DNA from: Strongyloides papillosus
Taxonomy: Eukaryota > Nematoda > Chromadorea > Rhabditida > Strongyloididae
Length of the DNA: 64,000 bases
Assembly (NCBI GenBank): GCA_005656395.1
Contig: SRSI01000055.1
Span: 620,001 to 684,000, forward strand
Direction of reading: 5' to 3'
Shown here: positions 1 through 12,842 of the stretch, one piece after another
How the letters are laid out: every line of letters starts with the position of its first letter
How positions within the stretch are numbered: position 1 is the first letter of the stretch
The notes under the pieces: model-generated
Databases searched by the model: none
Seen by the model: only the letters and a program-made list of their open reading frames with translations
What the model was told of the DNA's origin: nothing
Position numbers and translations under genes: made by a program

Positions 1-3000
1 TACAAATAGACAATCAGGACTTTTTACACGTGAAAAAGCCACATACAATTGTCCATGTGAAAAAACTGGTGTTGTTAAATCTACACCAACTTTACTTAAT
101 GTTTGCCCTTGACTCTTATTAATAGTCATAGCAAAGGCAAGTCTTACAGGAAATTGTTTCCTTGCTAGTGTAAAAGGAAATTCTCCTTCAGAACTATATA
201 AAACTATTCTAGGTATAAGAACAGTTTTATCTTTATTTAATCCTGACAAATAGATACATGTCAAGATTCTTTTATTAATCTTTATAATTCTCAATCTTGT
301 GCCATTACAAAGTCCTTCTTTTATGTTTAAGTTACGAAGAATAATAATAACAGCATTAATCTTGAGATTCAACACATGCGGTGGTAAACCGCTAGGTGTT
401 AACTGATTCAGATTTTCAATAAGCATGTTGTAGTAATTTTCATTTGTATCCGAATCTTTTCTAATCGAATCGGCTGAAAATATTTTTTCTACATCGCCTG
501 GTAGAGTATTTAATACTTCATTATTAATAGAGTCTACAATGACATTTGTTGGAGCAAGAATTGCATAATTAGATTTTTCTAATATGCTTTCATTTTTAGC
601 TCCAAAGATATCGTTCACTAAATTTCCAGTTGATTGGATATTTAGTGGTATATCTACTTCGCCATCTTCATTTTTTTGAAGAGCATCATTACCAATGTCT
701 AAAATCCACTTGGCAAAATCTATCTCGTCCTCTTTAACCCTCATGTTTCTGGTAAGTTTCACTGTCTCAAAGTGAACGTTCCAAAGAGGGCTATATTTTA
801 TGGAGAACAAAACATTTTGATGCCTTGTAAAATTTGGTAGGATAGGCAATGTTTGCCTGAAATCACCACCACATATGATGACTTTCCCACCGAATGGAAG
901 ATCATTTTTGCAAACTTTTTTTAGTTGCTGATCAAGATAATCAATTACATACTTACTAAGCATAGGTGCTTCATCAATTATTATTAATGAAGCTTTTTCA
1001 AGCATAGTAGTACGTAATTTATTAAGCTTGGATAATCTAAAATTACTGTCAAATAAGGTAATTGGCACTGAAAACATAGAATGAACTGTTTGTCCATTTC
1101 TAAGAAGAGTAGCCGCAATACCTGTTGAAGCACAATTAAGTACTATCTTATCTTCAGCTCTAAGCAAATAATATAACGTTGTGTAGACGAATGTCTTACC
1201 TGTTCCTGCAGGTCCTTCTAAAAAGAAGCAACGTTTATCTGAGAAATTATTAACAATGATATTCAATATCCTATTAATAAAGTTTTTCTGTTCTTCGTTA
1301 GCTGATTTTAAATTTTCCTCACCTAACCTTTTTAGAACATCTTTATCTTCAACATAGTCAATCTCTATAATATCGAAATTAACTTCAGGTAAATCAGTAT
1401 AGCCATTAAAGTTATTAGATTGTAGAACATTTCTAATATCAAAAATGGCTTGAGCTTCCGCTCTTTCTTCATTACCGTTGTATTTCATTAAGTAATCTTC
1501 GATTAAGTAATTTTTAAACCTAATGAAGGTATCATAATGCCTTGTAAAAGATGGCCAATAGCAAATCATGAGACCGAAGTAATTACGAAGCATGTTAGGC
1601 ATCGCGCTTTCACATGCTTCTTCAAACAATTCATTGTAATTGTCTTCAGTATCAAGTAAGCCTCTTGCTATAGCAGCATCTCTAAATGAGGGCCATTGAA
1701 AACCATTAACAATTTTCAAATCACCTTCACATGTTGCTCCAGGTACATGGAGCAAAAGTTGACGAAGTGAAAACAATTCAACATTCATAGGTGATACAGT
1801 AAATATCCTTCCTATTGTACGCCTTTGGCGATGTCTTAATTTCCATTCTCTGGTTTTTAAGTCAAACCAATAATACTCCGGTATCTCATTATAAAGATAC
1901 TTTCTAGCATTAATATCGTTTTTATTAAGATTATAAAATGCCAATAATGTAGATTTATAACCTTTATCTGCTTTGAAACAGTTATTGTTGCCATTATTCA
2001 TTTCATCAGCAACGGTGCAATCCTCATTTATCAGGTGAACTGCTAATCTTACAACAGTCCAATCTTTATAAAGTATTGGATACTCCATGATTCTCCAAAC
2101 TGCTTCTGATGGTCCTACATATCTACCATCGATATGAAGTTTAACCTCATCTTTCGATTCAACGGTTTCGACCACATCCGCAGAAATTTTATCACCATTT
2201 GATTTATGTGTATACTTAAATAAATACTTAGGACTTAAAACACTTTCACATATTTTTACATTAATATGTGAATTATATTTCAAGCTTAAATAAGGATTAT
2301 ATGTTACACAAAAATCATTATTTACTTTGTTACCAAATCTATCTGTAATATCTAATAAAGGATCAAATGATCTCTTAATATTAACTTTACCTTTAGAAGT
2401 GATGGAAATAACTTTATGGTACTGTTCTGGGAATTTTTTAGTACAGACATTTTTTGCCTCATCCCAACAGGGTACTTTTGTTTTCGAAATATCACATCTC
2501 GAATGTACCATTGTTTTCGTGACAATTTCAAAAAGACGTGGATTTTTTTCTTTATCAGGGAATTCTGCTTTAACACATTCATCTACCTGATCAGAAGTTA
2601 ATCTGAAGTCTTCTTTAGAAACTTTTACCAATATATGGATATGTGGTAAAGATCTTTTCTGAAACTCAATGGTTGACTGTAGATAAACTACATTGCCCAT
2701 TATTTTGTTTTCCTTCAAGTCATGTATTAAAGCATCAGATTTATGCTTAAACACTCTTGCAATTAAGTCATGGCGATCATTCGGTAGTTGCCCTGGATAA
2801 AGATTTTCTGTAATCTCTCTCCAATTTGGGTTTGTGGTCATTGTAATAAAGAAATCTGGTTTCCCAAATTTCCTAACAATAGCCATACCATCTTGATAGC
2901 CTAAATGCATGAATCTTCTTGAACCAATGTAACTGCTAAAAAGTTTATTTCTCTCACTTTTTTTTGCAGCTTCATCATTATCTTCATCACCAATAAGATA

Positions 3001-6000
3001 ATCTTCAAGAAGATCTTCTATATGTTTATTATTTTTTTGCTTAAGCTCTTTATTAAGCTTAATAACATAATTTAGACGATCTCTTTCTATTGCTGTGTAG
3101 GCATCAACAACAAATAGTTGAAATAATAATCTTCCATGATGTAAAGGATTAAATGATGGCCTCACAGCAATTAGATTTTGGTAATAAACCAATTTCGTTA
3201 GAGATCTTTGCTCATTACCTTTTTTATATGTTTTTTTCTCTTCCCATCCAAAAGCTCCTGTTGGGAAGAACAATGGATATGTTGCAGGATCTTTTAAAGG
3301 ACTAAAGTGACTCAGAGTTTCCAATTTTCCTGTTTTATTACATAGTAAAACATTATATTCAGGAACTTCTCCATCTTCACTTTGAAATATAGCTGCTATT
3401 TCAGTAACCTCTGGCAAATTACGAACTCTATCATTCTTATTTGCTGGAGGTTTCAAAATCAACTTATAAATTGGCACAGCTTTGTTTTCATTTTTATGTT
3501 TAAGTTCCTGCTCACAAATATAATCTCCAAAATGTTTATATGATAATGCTAACATATTTATTTTTGAAATTATATGGGTGAGATTACTAATAACTGATAT
3601 TTCATTAAATGCGTTAACATTTTTATTTCTAATATCTTCAGCAACATCAGGTCCATAAAAATATAGTTGTCCATAAGACAAATTATCTTTATTTTTAGGT
3701 ACAGCTGTGTTTATTACACGTTTAGCTTCACCATGCAACACAAATGTTGGAGGTCCTAGTGTTTTAAAATCTCTTTGTTGACCGGTATAACTCGCAAAGG
3801 CAAATTTGTTATTAATTCGCCTACAATGTTTTTTAAAGTATATACTTTCTTCATCTTCACCTATAAACAAATCTTTTATAAATTTAGGAAAGTTATTAAA
3901 TAATCTTTCATATTCTTTAACTCCCCCAAATTCACAGCATTGTTTATATTTCCTTTCTTTTTCATAGAACATCGCTTGGCAATGTTCACAGCCAGTATAA
4001 AGAAGACCCAAATAATGCTCATCTGGAATAAGTTCCTCATCTCTAGCTGGAAAAAGTTTTTGTTTTTTCAAACACTTTTTGCTTTTTTGTCTTTTTTCGA
4101 TAGAATCTTTGGTTTCTTGGACTGATTCAAGAGCTTCAACTATGTAATCTACCTGACAATTTTTATCTAAAGATACATCATCACATTTTATAATGTTACT
4201 TGATAATCTTGATAACCTTTTCTTTATCTTTTCTTTATTTTTTAATTTTCTAGTGATATTTAAATTAGCAACATTTACTAATATATCATTAACTAAAGAA
4301 ATGTTACTCTGTTTTTTATTTTTTTTACTAATGCCTTTAACATTTAAGAAATCTTTTGGTAGATTTTTTTTAAATCTCGATAATTTCATATCAAATTTTC
4401 TAGTTTTTCTTTTATAAATTTTAATGTTCCTATTAATTGAACCTAATTGTTCAATATTATTTTTAAAATCGACATTAAAGTTAATTGAATTTTTAGATAT
4501 ATCATTTTGAGATATGTCAACTTCCATTGACTGTTCATTACTTATTGTAACATTTTTATTTAGATCACATTCAATTATATTTAAAATGTCATTAGATTCT
4601 GTTTTAACAGTTTCTGTTGACATTTTCTTATGTAATCTATTTAAATGTACTTGAAGTTTTTTTTTTTCATTTGCTCTTTTGCATTTATTAATTTTATTTT
4701 CAACTTCAATAATTTCTTTTAATGTAGAATCAATGTCTACATCAAAATCCATTAGAATTTGCGATTTATTTTTTTGACAAATATCAATCTCCATTGGTTC
4801 GTCTTTTTCTAAATCAAAACCTTTTTTGAGATTATTATCAAATACCTCATTTAATTTTAAAGTTTCAATACAATTTTCTTTAACAGTATCTATAGATCTT
4901 TTTTCTAATCTATTTAACTGTACTTGTATTTTCTTTTTTTCACTTAGTCTTTTACACTTATCATATCTAATTTTTAATAAAGATATTTCTTTATTTAAAT
5001 TAGAGTCGACTTTTTTATTTTTATTATTTTTAGATAAATGTAAAGGTTCTTTTTTGACTATTTTTGATAGCCTACCCTTTACACTTTTTTTAGTTGCTGA
5101 AATATCAGAATTAACATCTGATATATTTTCAACACTAATATTTACACCATTAAGGTCAAATATTGAATTATTACAAACTTGATTAGCTTGTAAATGTTCA
5201 ATCAAATCTCCTAATGTGTTAAACATTAGCATACATGAAACACCATTTGAGCAATACCTTCCATATTGATCCATAGTATGTGGATCAAATAGGAAGAATA
5301 CTCCATCATGGTGTATTATTGAAGAAGCTCTTTCATTAGCAATCAAGATTAGAAACATGTGTTCGTTTACTATTCTATTTAATGCTTCTGAAAGAGAAAC
5401 GAAACCAAAAGCGATTTCGTCTCTTTTAACCTTCTTCCCTCTTCCCGCAAATGAATAGCACGAAGCTGTGCTAAAACTTACTTTACGATTAAACAAAATT
5501 GTTTCTCGTATAATGTTGGTTACTAATAAATAACCTCTAGGATCCATTCTATCATTTTTACTGCGCAAAAGATTAACGCATCTTTCGTACAGAATATTTC
5601 CTTGATTTAGAACATTATTTATATCAAATTTTTCCCAATTTATTGGTGGTTTGATACATGCCATAATCAATGCTGCAGATGACATTGCAACACATTGATT
5701 ATTCTGTCCTAAAGCTGCTTGGCACATATCGGCCCGCAAAATTTTACAAAAAGTTGCACTATTGGAATTTATTGGCACGTAATCATTTTTAATTACCATG
5801 CCTCCAGCACAACTTTTTTTATTTTTTATAGTTTTAATCAATTTAATAATTTCACTATTGTTTTTAATCATAATCGATTGAACGATTTCATTAGTTACAA
5901 AAATATGTGACGATTTAACGTCTCCATTCAAAATAACGACATGCTTCGATTGAACGAAATCATGTCCAAAATTATGATTTACTGAATCAGTAGAATCACA

Positions 6001-6063
6001 AATTGAAGTTTTTAGAATGTCAATTTTATTGACTTTTTTCAATAAATTGTTGACGAATTCCAT
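1..6063 (-). mobile_element. Autonomous Helitron, 3' part beyond the left edge
   Basis: The element is defined by its Rep-helicase gene, which starts at 6063 and runs off the left edge. Its 3' terminus (hairpin plus CTRR end) would lie to the left of base 1 and is not visible. I could not identify a convincing TC-type 5' terminus to the right of 6063, so the right boundary given is only the start of the gene. The intact frame over about 6 kb suggests a recently active copy. Confidence 0.85.
1..6063 (-). CDS. Helitron Rep-helicase polyprotein with N-terminal cysteine-protease-like domain (C-terminus cut by window)
   Basis: One frame stays open for 2021 codons from the ATG at 6061-6063 to base 1. 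I checked the frame at about ten points. Domains in order: a cysteine-protease-like region with a candidate nucleophile in NQCVAMSS (Cys124) and a candidate histidine in [10 protein letters not shown] (His262), resembling the herpes-tegument-type (C76) deubiquitinase fold; a lysine-rich repeat region (about 350-530); the Helitron zinc-finger region CEHC...CC (about 690-705); the Rep HUH motif LPHIHIL (His1141/His1143) and KYLFKY (about 1280); then a PIF1-like SF1 helicase with GPAGTGKT (about 1617), IIIDEAPM (about 1695), GGDFRQTLP (about 1730) and the late motif [10 protein letters not shown] (about 2008). Known role of the family: rolling-circle transposition by nicking (Rep) and unwinding (helicase). 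The protease assignment is by motif resemblance only. No inactivating mutation was seen. Confidence 0.92.
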   Translation of the reverse strand, partial: MEFVNNLLKKVNKIDILKTSICDSTDSVNHNFGHDFVQSKHVVILNGDVKSSHIFVTNEIVQSIMIKNNSEIIKLIKTIKNKKSCAGGMVIKNDYVPINSNSATFCKILRADMCQAALGQNNQCVAMSSAALIMACIKPPINWEKFDINNVLNQGNILYERCVNLLRSKNDRMDPRGYLLVTNIIRETILFNRKVSFSTASCYSFAGRGKKVKRDEIAFGFVSLSEALNRIVNEHMFLILIANERASSIIHHDGVFFLFDPHTMDQYGRYCSNGVSCMLMFNTLGDLIEHLQANQVCNNSIFDLNGVNISVENISDVNSDISATKKSVKGRLSKIVKKEPLHLSKNNKNKKVDSNLNKEISLLKIRYDKCKRLSEKKKIQVQLNRLEKRSIDTVKENCIETLKLNEVFDNNLKKGFDLEKDEPMEIDICQKNKSQILMDFDVDIDSTLKEIIEVENKINKCKRANEKKKLQVHLNRLHKKMSTETVKTESNDILNIIECDLNKNVTISNEQSMEVDISQNDISKNSINFNVDFKNNIEQLGSINRNIKIYKRKTRKFDMKLSRFKKNLPKDFLNVKGISKKNKKQSNISLVNDILVNVANLNITRKLKNKEKIKKRLSRLSSNIIKCDDVSLDKNCQVDYIVEALESVQETKDSIEKRQKSKKCLKKQKLFPARDEELIPDEHYLGLLYTGCEHCQAMFYEKERKYKQCCEFGGVKEYERLFNNFPKFIKDLFIGEDEESIYFKKHCRRINNKFAFASYTGQQRDFKTLGPPTFVLHGEAKRVINTAVPKNKDNLSYGQLYFYGPDVAEDIRNKNVNAFNEISVISNLTHIISKINMLALSYKHFGDYICEQELKHKNENKAVPIYKLILKPPANKNDRVRNLPEVTEIAAIFQSEDGEVPEYNVLLCNKTGKLETLSHFSPLKDPATYPLFFPTGAFGWEEKKTYKKGNEQRSLTKLVYYQNLIAVRPSFNPLHHGRLLFQLFVVDAYTAIERDRLNYVIKLNKELKQKNNKHIEDLLEDYLIGDEDNDEAAKKSERNKLFSSYIGSRRFMHLGYQDGMAIVRKFGKPDFFITMTTNPNWREITENLYPGQLPNDRHDLIARVFKHKSDALIHDLKENKIMGNVVYLQSTIEFQKRSLPHIHILVKVSKEDFRLTSDQVDECVKAEFPDKEKNPRLFEIVTKTMVHSRCDISKTKVPCWDEAKNVCTKKFPEQYHKVISITSKGKVNIKRSFDPLLDITDRFGNKVNNDFCVTYNPYLSLKYNSHINVKICESVLSPKYLFKYTHKSNGDKISADVVETVESKDEVKLHIDGRYVGPSEAVWRIMEYPILYKDWTVVRLAVHLINEDCTVADEMNNGNNNCFKADKGYKSTLLAFYNLNKNDINARKYLYNEIPEYYWFDLKTREWKLRHRQRRTIGRIFTVSPMNVELFSLRQLLLHVPGATCEGDLKIVNGFQWPSFRDAAIARGLLDTEDNYNELFEEACESAMPNMLRNYFGLMICYWPSFTRHYDTFIRFKNYLIEDYLMKYNGNEERAEAQAIFDIRNVLQSNNFNGYTDLPEVNFDIIEIDYVEDKDVLKRLGEENLKSANEEQKNFINRILNIIVNNFSDKRCFFLEGPAGTGKTFVYTTLYYLLRAEDKIVLNCASTGIAATLLRNGQTVHSMFSVPITLFDSNFRLSKLNKLRTTMLEKASLIIIDEAPMLSKYVIDYLDQQLKKVCKNDLPFGGKVIICGGDFRQTLPILPNFTRHQNVLFSIKYSPLWNVHFETVKLTRNMRVKEDEIDFAKWILDIGNDALQKNEDGEVDIPLNIQSTGNLVNDIFGAKNESILEKSNYAILAPTNVIVDSINNEVLNTLPGDVEKIFSADSIRKDSDTNENYYNMLIENLNQLTPSGLPPHVLNLKINAVIIILRNLNIKEGLCNGTRLRIIKINKRILTCIYLSGLNKDKTVLIPRIVLYSSEGEFPFTLARKQFPVRLAFAMTINKSQGQTLSKVGVDLTTPVFSHGQLYVAFSRVKSPDCLFV
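4485..5010 (-). repeat. Two 91-codon repeats inside the Helitron protein
   Basis: Two lysine-rich modules lie head to tail between the protease-like and zinc-finger regions. The shared core is KCKR-x2-EKKK-x-QV-x-LNRL followed by an acidic PMEID or SMEVD stretch. The cysteine codons of the two cores (4954-4956 and 4681-4683) are exactly 273 bp apart, which is 91 codons. Weaker copies of the basic core follow downstream ([14 protein letters not shown], then KIKKRLSRL). The pattern suggests in-frame tandem duplication. Function is unknown; coiled coil or DNA binding is possible. Confidence 0.75.
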
Positions 6064-7730
6064 TTTCTCCTGTTTTTTTTCTATCTGAAATTAAAAAATT
6101 AGTACAATATAATAACAACGTAAAGTAAAAAATCTAATTATAAGAACGATAATAATAAAAATGGTATTTTTTATTTTCGATAGAGCCATTCTTAAATTTA
6201 AGACTTATTGGTTAAGAAAATATTACATGTTAAAATAAGGTACTTATTAATAATATAATATTTTCTTATCGAGAATGTGAAAAAAATTAAATTTTTTATT
6301 AATTTGGAAGAAACAATAACTGATAAAGCATCCCGGTTATTCTGGTAGTGTAATCTTAAAAAAGTCATCATTAATTTTAAATTTCTAAATAGACAAAATA
6401 ATTTTTTAATAATTTATTGTGTTTTAAAATCCTAGTATAACACTTTATTAGTGATAATGAGAGAAAATTCATATGAATAAGATAACTTTAACTAAATTGT
6501 GATAATTTTATTGAGAAAAATTAACTATTTTTATGGAAATTTAGTGACCTTTTTAATAGAGATTGTGAACCATTCATTAACACAATGGTAAGTAGAGATT
6601 TCAAGACCATGATGGCTGCTAATGAGATTTATTATTGAGAAGAATTCGACAATGTACTCTTACATTTGAGGTTCTTCAAGTCTGGTAAATCTAAGGATCA
6701 AGATCTTAGCTATTTTAAAGTTAGTAGTAAATGTAACGTTGAGGACTCTGAATTTAATGCTTACACTTTTCATAATTTAAATAAAGAGGGATCACTAATA
6801 AAGAAATAATAGACACTAAAAATAGCTAGAAATAAGCTAAATAATACTCTCTCTAAATTTATTGTATGAAAAATGACATAGAATATTATATTATTAAGTA
6901 TTGCATAATGTTGTAGCATGTGTGCTTTCTCTAGCAAAAATTAATAAAGCTAATTCCTTATAAATTATATAAACATTCTTTTTAAAGTGTTTTTAATAAA
7001 AATGAAATTTAAGCATAATTTTAAAACCAAAAATCAATTTTTTTTTTGAATGACACACCTAAACAAAAAAATACCGAAGAAATTTTATAAGAATGAACCA
7101 ATATAGTATACTAATAAATCTATTAAAATTAATAAAACAAACTTAACAATATTAACAAAAACAATGAATTAGCAACTTAAAATAATTTTAAAAGAATAAA
7201 TAATAAGAATAGTTTGTAAAATAGACATGGATATAAAGTAATGTGGAGAAAACTTGAAAAAATAATTATTTTAAATATTGAAATATAAAACTTATATTTA
7301 AAGATAACAAATAAACTACAGAAACTCTTAATTATAGTAAAATATTATTACTAAATAACTAAATATTATCAAATTAATAATCAAATAAAATTCCTATAGA
7401 GTAAACAAATAACATTTTGAAAATTTCAATATAAATTTATCACATATTTTTGATTAACAAAAATCTCTAATTCTTAATTAATTTATATAGTAAAATTTTG
7501 AGAAAATGCCAAAAACATCTTTGACATAATATATTCAATATATTTTATATATAAAATTTTATGGATGAAATTAGAAAAAAGCAACTCTTATATAAATTTT
7601 TGATGAATAAAAATCACAATATTTATCTAATTTATTTAAATTTTATATCAGTTATACAATAAATAATTTGAATATCCATATATTATATATTTTATCATAA
7701 ATATTTGAAAGAAATCATGTACAAAATTTA
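6064..7730. other. AT-rich intergenic stretch with one coding remnant
   Basis: Between the Helitron gene and the 524-bp repeats the sequence is mostly A/T runs. Only the remnant at 6518-6809 looks coding. The 5' end of the Helitron and its promoter should be in the left part, but no terminus could be recognised. Confidence 0.5.
6518..6809 (+). pseudogene. Unrecognised coding remnant with one in-frame TGA
   Basis: About 97 codons read in one frame up to TAA at 6807-6809, broken once by TGA near 6636. The product is mixed in composition (for example FFKSGKSKDQDLSYFKV) rather than the Lys/Asn/Ile/Phe-only peptides typical of random frames here, and local G+C is higher than in the flanks. An ATG lies inside it at about 6585. 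No family was recognised. It could be a piece of an exon or of a retroelement gag. Confidence 0.3.
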
Positions 7731-9110
7731 GTCGATAACTTAGGCGACTTATAGTCAATTCTTTTAATATTAAGTTTCCTTCTTATTCCTGACTTGTACC
7801 TTTCAAATGAGTCGTAAACTATAAAATTTTATCGACTTTGGAAAGATTTATTTTCGGAACAAAACTATGCAAAGATGTGTCTAAAAATGTAGTATTTTTT
7901 AAACATAATTTGGCCACTTGTGGACAAAAAGTTTTGAGATCCATTTTCCGCACTAAGTTGAAAAAAAATACATCAAATGACTATTTGACCATATAATTTG
8001 ATCAAGTTTGAAAATAGTTATGTCTGGAACAAAATTGATTTTTACAATAAAAGCAGAAAAAAGCAAGGAAAATGACACTAAAATTGGAATAAATCGTTTT
8101 CTAGATAAGCTGTAAACTTCGCAATAGTCTCATTTTCCAAGTTAGACTTAAATCTATATAAGCAAACCATAGTTATTTTATTTTATAAAGTTTCCTTTAA
8201 GTAATAGCTATTTAACTTTTTAATTTTTACCAAAAAAATGGTCATCACTAATTGATCCATATCTTAGTCAATTCTTTATCAATTCAAATGGTGTTGTGTT
8301 TCCGCACTATTCTGAAGTTGTATCTCTCAAATGAGTCATAAACTAAAAAATTTCATTAACTTTGTAAAGAGTTATTTTTGGAACAAAACTATGCAAAAAA
8401 GTGTCCAAAAACGTGATATTTTTTAAACATAATTTAGCCACTTGTGAACCAAAAGTTTTGAGACCCACTTTTCGCACTAAGTTGAAGAAAAATACATCAA
8501 ATGAGTATTTAAGCATAAAAATTGATCAAGTTTGAAGAGAGTTATGTCTGGAACAAAATTGATTTTTACAATAAAAATAGAAAAAAGGCAAAAAAATTGA
8601 CATTCAAATTTATATAACTTCTTTCGTAGTTGAGCTAAAAAATTCGTTAGACCCTTATTTTTTAAGTTAGACATAGATCTATATAATAGATACTATTTTG
8701 TTTGTTTTCGTCAAGTTATGACTGAGTTATGACTATTTAACTTTTAAGATGTTTTTTCAAAATGGTCACCACTCTTTGGACCATAACTCGGCCAATTATA
8801 AATCTAATCCAATATCACTAAGCTTGCGAACTATTCTAGAATTTTACCTTTCGAATGAGATATAAATCAATTTATTTTGTTAACTTTGAGGAGAGTTAGT
8901 CGTGTAACAAAACTATGTAAAAAAGGCCCTAAAAAAGGGTGTTTTTTGAAAATAACTTGGCCAATTATGGCCCAAAACATTTAAGACCCATTTTGCCCCC
9001 TAAGTTAGAAAAAAACACATCTTTTGACTATTTACCCATCAAAATCGGTTAAATGTGAAGAGAGTTATGTTAAAGACAAAATTTTTTTCCTTATTTCTTT
9101 TTGGTATAGA
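7731..9110. repeat. Tandem array of a 524-bp unit, about 2.6 copies
   Basis: Three anchors recur at the same spacing. The GAGTC/GAGAT anchor is at 7809, 8333 and 8857. The TTTTGAGACCC-type anchor is at 7931, 8455 and 8979. Both give exactly 524 bp twice. Copies are clearly diverged by substitution, yet without net length change. Short ORFs inside are chance frames. Interrupted relatives occur at 57390-59400, so this is a dispersed satellite-like family. Confidence 0.85.
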
Positions 9111-9149
9111 TTATATTTAGTTAAAACCTTTTTTGTGAGACAATCAGGC

Positions 9150-9400
9150 ATTGGAGGTACAACTAAAAATTTTACCGCTCACTTTTATTTTATTAATAAA
9201 ATGAGCAACTAAAATAATGTATGTCGGCAAATTTATTCGCCTTGAAACTTTGAGATATAGGAGCTGCAGCGAGTCAAAGTCAAAAAATTGATTTTTACAA
9301 GTTTCCGCTAAATAAATTTTTTTAATAATAAATATTGTTTCTAGAAGTAATTCTTTATAAGAAAAAGAAGAAGCATACTTTCGGCTTCGTAAATTAACGC
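9150..9400 (+). repeat. Left arm of a large inverted repeat around element A
   Basis: The sequence from about 9150 to 9400 (for example GAGCAACTAAAATAATGTATG) reappears reverse-complemented at 15010-15290 with roughly 80% identity by eye. Similarity may extend outward into the 524-bp repeat on the left. Confidence 0.7.
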
Positions 9401-9697
9401 CTTTATTGTCTTTTGGAATTTTTTCTAGTTTTTTTATCTTTTGAGTACAGCAGTAAAATGTCTTGAATAGAAAAGAAAGTATAATAAAAAATCATAATGA
9501 ATTTCGTTCTTTTATTTTTATCGACCCAAACTAGTGTAATCAAATTTTATAGTTGAGTTATAAAATACTAATATTTTTGTAAAATTTTCGTAAAATTTTA
9601 GAGAAAATATAATTAATACATATTAATCTTAAAAGCCTACACTATAATTACCGGAAAAATATTTAAAGATTAAAAAGTAAGTAGAAAGTTTTGTTAA

Positions 9698-9876
9698 AGT
9701 AAAGAACAATTTCATGACGAATGTTTGATCAGGAATGGTTCACTGATCAAGAAGGAACAATTATGAATATTATGTCATTTACACGTTAAATTAATTTTTA
9801 TATGTCTTATTAATAATATTTTTATGTCTATTTAATTGTTCTTTTATAGTTTGGAACCAATAAATTAAAATTTACT
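9698..9876 (+). repeat. 5' LTR of element A
   Basis: 179 bp, starting AGTAAAGAAC and ending AAATTTACT, so the ends are short inverted repeats (AGTAAA/TTTACT). It is preceded by the target duplication GTTAA. A single difference from the 3' LTR (T versus C near position 14) indicates a recent insertion. Confidence 0.95.
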
Positions 9877-10130
9877 TTTGTATAGTAAATAAACTTGCTG
9901 ATTGCTTATCAGTGGAACTAAATTGCTTGTTATTGTTGATCAAGAATTTAGGTATTTGGAATCTTTAACTGTCTGGATCTTAAGGAGCGTACTTTACTGG
10001 AAGTACTAATAAGTCAAGAAGTTAAAAAAGTTGTCTTGTAAGAAGGAAGTTCTTATCAGTTATTTGGATTTACATTAGGACGTGGACTATACGTGGACTT
10101 GTAAAGATCTTGGTGTTTGGTGTATCTTAG

Positions 10131-11009
10131 ATGAGTGATAGTGAAGAAATTTCATCGCGTGACGGTTTTAGCGATGAATTTTCACTAGGTGAAGACTACA
10201 GTGAAGGAATTGCTTTGTGGGATTTATCAATTGAAACTAGAGAACTCAAGAGAGAGAAGCAGAAATTGTTGGGAAAGGAAAGAGCTAAGAAAAGACTAGC
10301 TAGATTTGATTCAATTTTGTCTGATAAAGGAAAGGAGAATCTAGAAGCTTCAGGTGAATCATTCAAGTCAATTGAGAAGGTAGTAGAGAAGGTGAATCAA
10401 TTAACTATCACTTCTACTGAGACCCAAGTTGAAATTAAGAACATGGTTGACTATTTTCGGAACATAGAAATCTATAAGGACACGAAGATTAGTATTGACA
10501 AGTGGCTCCGCCGATTTGAAGCAGCGGTCAAGTTAAGTAAGATCATCGATGAGGACGAGAAGAAGACCACGCTTTCACTTTTTCTGGGAGATGAAGCTGC
10601 CGATTTTGTTGAGAAAATTGAGAATGAATCATTTGCCGAAATTTGTAGAAAATTAAGAGAACGGTTTGATAGTCATGAATCTGCAAGATCTGCTGAAGCT
10701 AAGTTGTGTACGTTCAAGCTAGACTTGAGAGATCATGGAAATGTTGAAACCAAACTCTTGGAATTGATAAAACTGGTAAAAGATTCTATGCCTATGAGTG
10801 ATGAAAAGAAAATTGACTTTGAACAACAACGTGAAGTAAGAAGAAGTATCATGAGCAATGACTGGTTGTATGATAGAAGTACCATTAAGGATTACGATAA
10901 AGCTATTCACTTGATTAGAGATGTAGCTATTTGGAACGTTAAATATCAGGAAAGAAGAGAATTCAGAGAAAATGGTAGAAATAAGAATAGATCAAATTGT
11001 CCATCTTGA
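10131..11009 (+). pseudogene. gag: Element A gag (matrix/capsid part), ends at in-frame TGA
   Basis: 292 codons from ATG at 10131. The N-terminus is Ser/Asp/Glu-rich (SDSEEISSRDGFSDEF) and is followed by a basic Glu/Lys helix. The capsid-like core around residues 122-215 has the conserved pattern WLRRFEAAVKL...LRERF...FKLDLRDHG. The gag protein packages element RNA into virus-like particles. The frame stops at TGA (11007-11009) but continues in the same frame into the nucleocapsid knuckle, so the stop is most simply a point mutation, though suppressible readthrough cannot be excluded. The capsid motif is shared with element D and decayed element E. Confidence 0.85.
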
Positions 11010-12842
11010 AAAGGAGAAATTTCTGATAATTGTGTAATGAACGTTGATTCTAAGAAACGTAACCCAGCTGTCAAACTTGTCTGTTATCATTGTAAGGAAG
11101 AAGGTCACAAGAAAACAACTTGCCCTAAATTGAACAATAGATCTACTTCAAGTAATAGTATTACAGTTAGTGCAAATGGTATAGATGCTGTTAATGAGAA
11201 AAGAAAAATTAAGTTTCATGAACCTACTCCAGCTGAATGGGAAGAAATAAATTCGGCTTATCCTGCTGTATCTGATTTGATTTACACTGAAGTTAATCTA
11301 CGTGGTTCTGATAATGAAGTTCATACAATTTTAGAAATGATTGATAGTGGAAGTCAAGCTACTATTGTAAGGGATGAAATTGTTAAACAGTTGAAGTTAG
11401 ATTCTTTGGTTCGTCGCTCTAATTTTAAAATAAAGGGTTTCTTTTCTAATGAACAGGTTATTGTTAAAGGTGAAATTACTTTGGAACTTTCGATTGGCAA
11501 TGAAAAAGCAATTATGACAAATGCTGTTATTATTGATGATGCTTGTATGGATACGAATTTAAATATTATTTTAGGAGTTACTTTAAAAGATTATGTCAAA
11601 GATATCGTTAACTGTTCTATACTTAAGGGAGAAGTTGATGGTAATAATAAAGTGAAATTAGTTAAATGTTGTAAGGTTATGGTTCGACAGGAAATAAAAA
11701 AGTTAGAAATGGATTCTATTAATGAAGCTGTTATATGTGATATAGAGAAGAAAATGCCTGATGTTAGAAGCTTATTTTCTAAGAATGCCTATGATATTGG
11801 TTTATGTAATTTGACTCCAAATGAAGAAGGTTTTAGAATTTATGAAGAAAAATTATTTGATGTTAATACCAAGGCTTATAAGACTCCAAGACATCTTGTT
11901 AATGTAGGATTTATTCTTTTAGATGAACTTATTAAATCAAATATAGCTTGTGAAGATATAACTCCAACGTTTGTTAGTAATGTTTTGCTTGTACAAAAAT
12001 GTGAAATACCAGATGACTTGATGAATGATCGTAAAACTATTTTGAAGTCTTTTAGAATTGTAATTGATCTTAGAGATTTAAATAAGATTACTATTCCGAT
12101 TCCATTTTGTAGTGAATCAGTTGAAGATATTATTTACAAAACTTATGATTCTCGTGAAACCACACCAAAGATATTTAGTAGTATTGATCTGTCACAAAGT
12201 TTTTATCAATTTCCAATTCCAGAATGTAAGCAAAAGTTATTCGGGTTAAGATTTATGGGTAGAGTTTTAACGTTATTGAGATTACCACAAGGTTACAAGA
12301 ACAGTCCAGCACTTCTAACTGATGTTTTGAGAAGGGCTTTTTTAAATTTTGATGTCCCAGGAAGTTCTTTAAATTGGTATATAGATGATTCATTGTTAAG
12401 TTCTGTAACGTATGAAAATCATATTGATGCGTTGATTGTTTTGTTTAAGACATTGAAAAGTTTGAATCTTAAGGTTAATATTAGAAAATCCACTTTAGCT
12501 AGAGAGACAGTAAAAATGTTAGATCATGAACTTCATGGAAGAAATAATTCTGTTACACCAAGTGTTGAGGCTAAGAAGATTATTTCATCATGGAAAGTTC
12601 CATCTGACTGTCGCAATGTGAAAAAGTTTTTAGGAATTTTAGGTTATTATTTGAAGTACTTACCAAATCAAGTATGTGTATTGAAACCATTGAGAGAGAT
12701 TGTAAGAATTTCTAAATTGGAGAAAAAGAAGGGTAATAAATCATATTTCAAATTTGATGACGAATGTATGAAATCGTTCGAACAGGTTAAACAACATTTT
12801 GCTAGAGCCATATTGTTTCATGAAATTAAGGATGCTTCATAG
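11010..12842 (+). pseudogene. pol: Element A nucleocapsid-protease-reverse transcriptase, ends at in-frame TAG
   Basis: This is the same frame as gag, with the first ATG at 11037. A CX2CX4HX4C knuckle (CYHCKEEGHKKTTC) lies about 20 codons after that ATG. The retropepsin-like protease has IDSGSQATIV near codon 100 and IILGV further on. The reverse transcriptase runs from FRIVIDLRDLN through SSIDLSQSFYQF and LPQGYKNSP to the catalytic YIDD (about 12376-12390), then the thumb/connection with KFLGILGYY. All core residues look intact. The reading stops at TAG (12840-12842) just before RNase H, again without change of frame. Confidence 0.88.

Noticed and set aside
2327..2601. Open frames on the + strand across the Helitron gene (also 3940-5182, 5719-5910)
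   Set aside because: They lie opposite the 2021-codon minus-strand gene, have Phe/Leu/Ser-rich composition without motifs, and are antisense shadows.
8477..8674. 65-codon minus-strand frame in the 524-bp array
   Set aside because: It is not preserved in the other units of the same repeat, so it is not under coding constraint.
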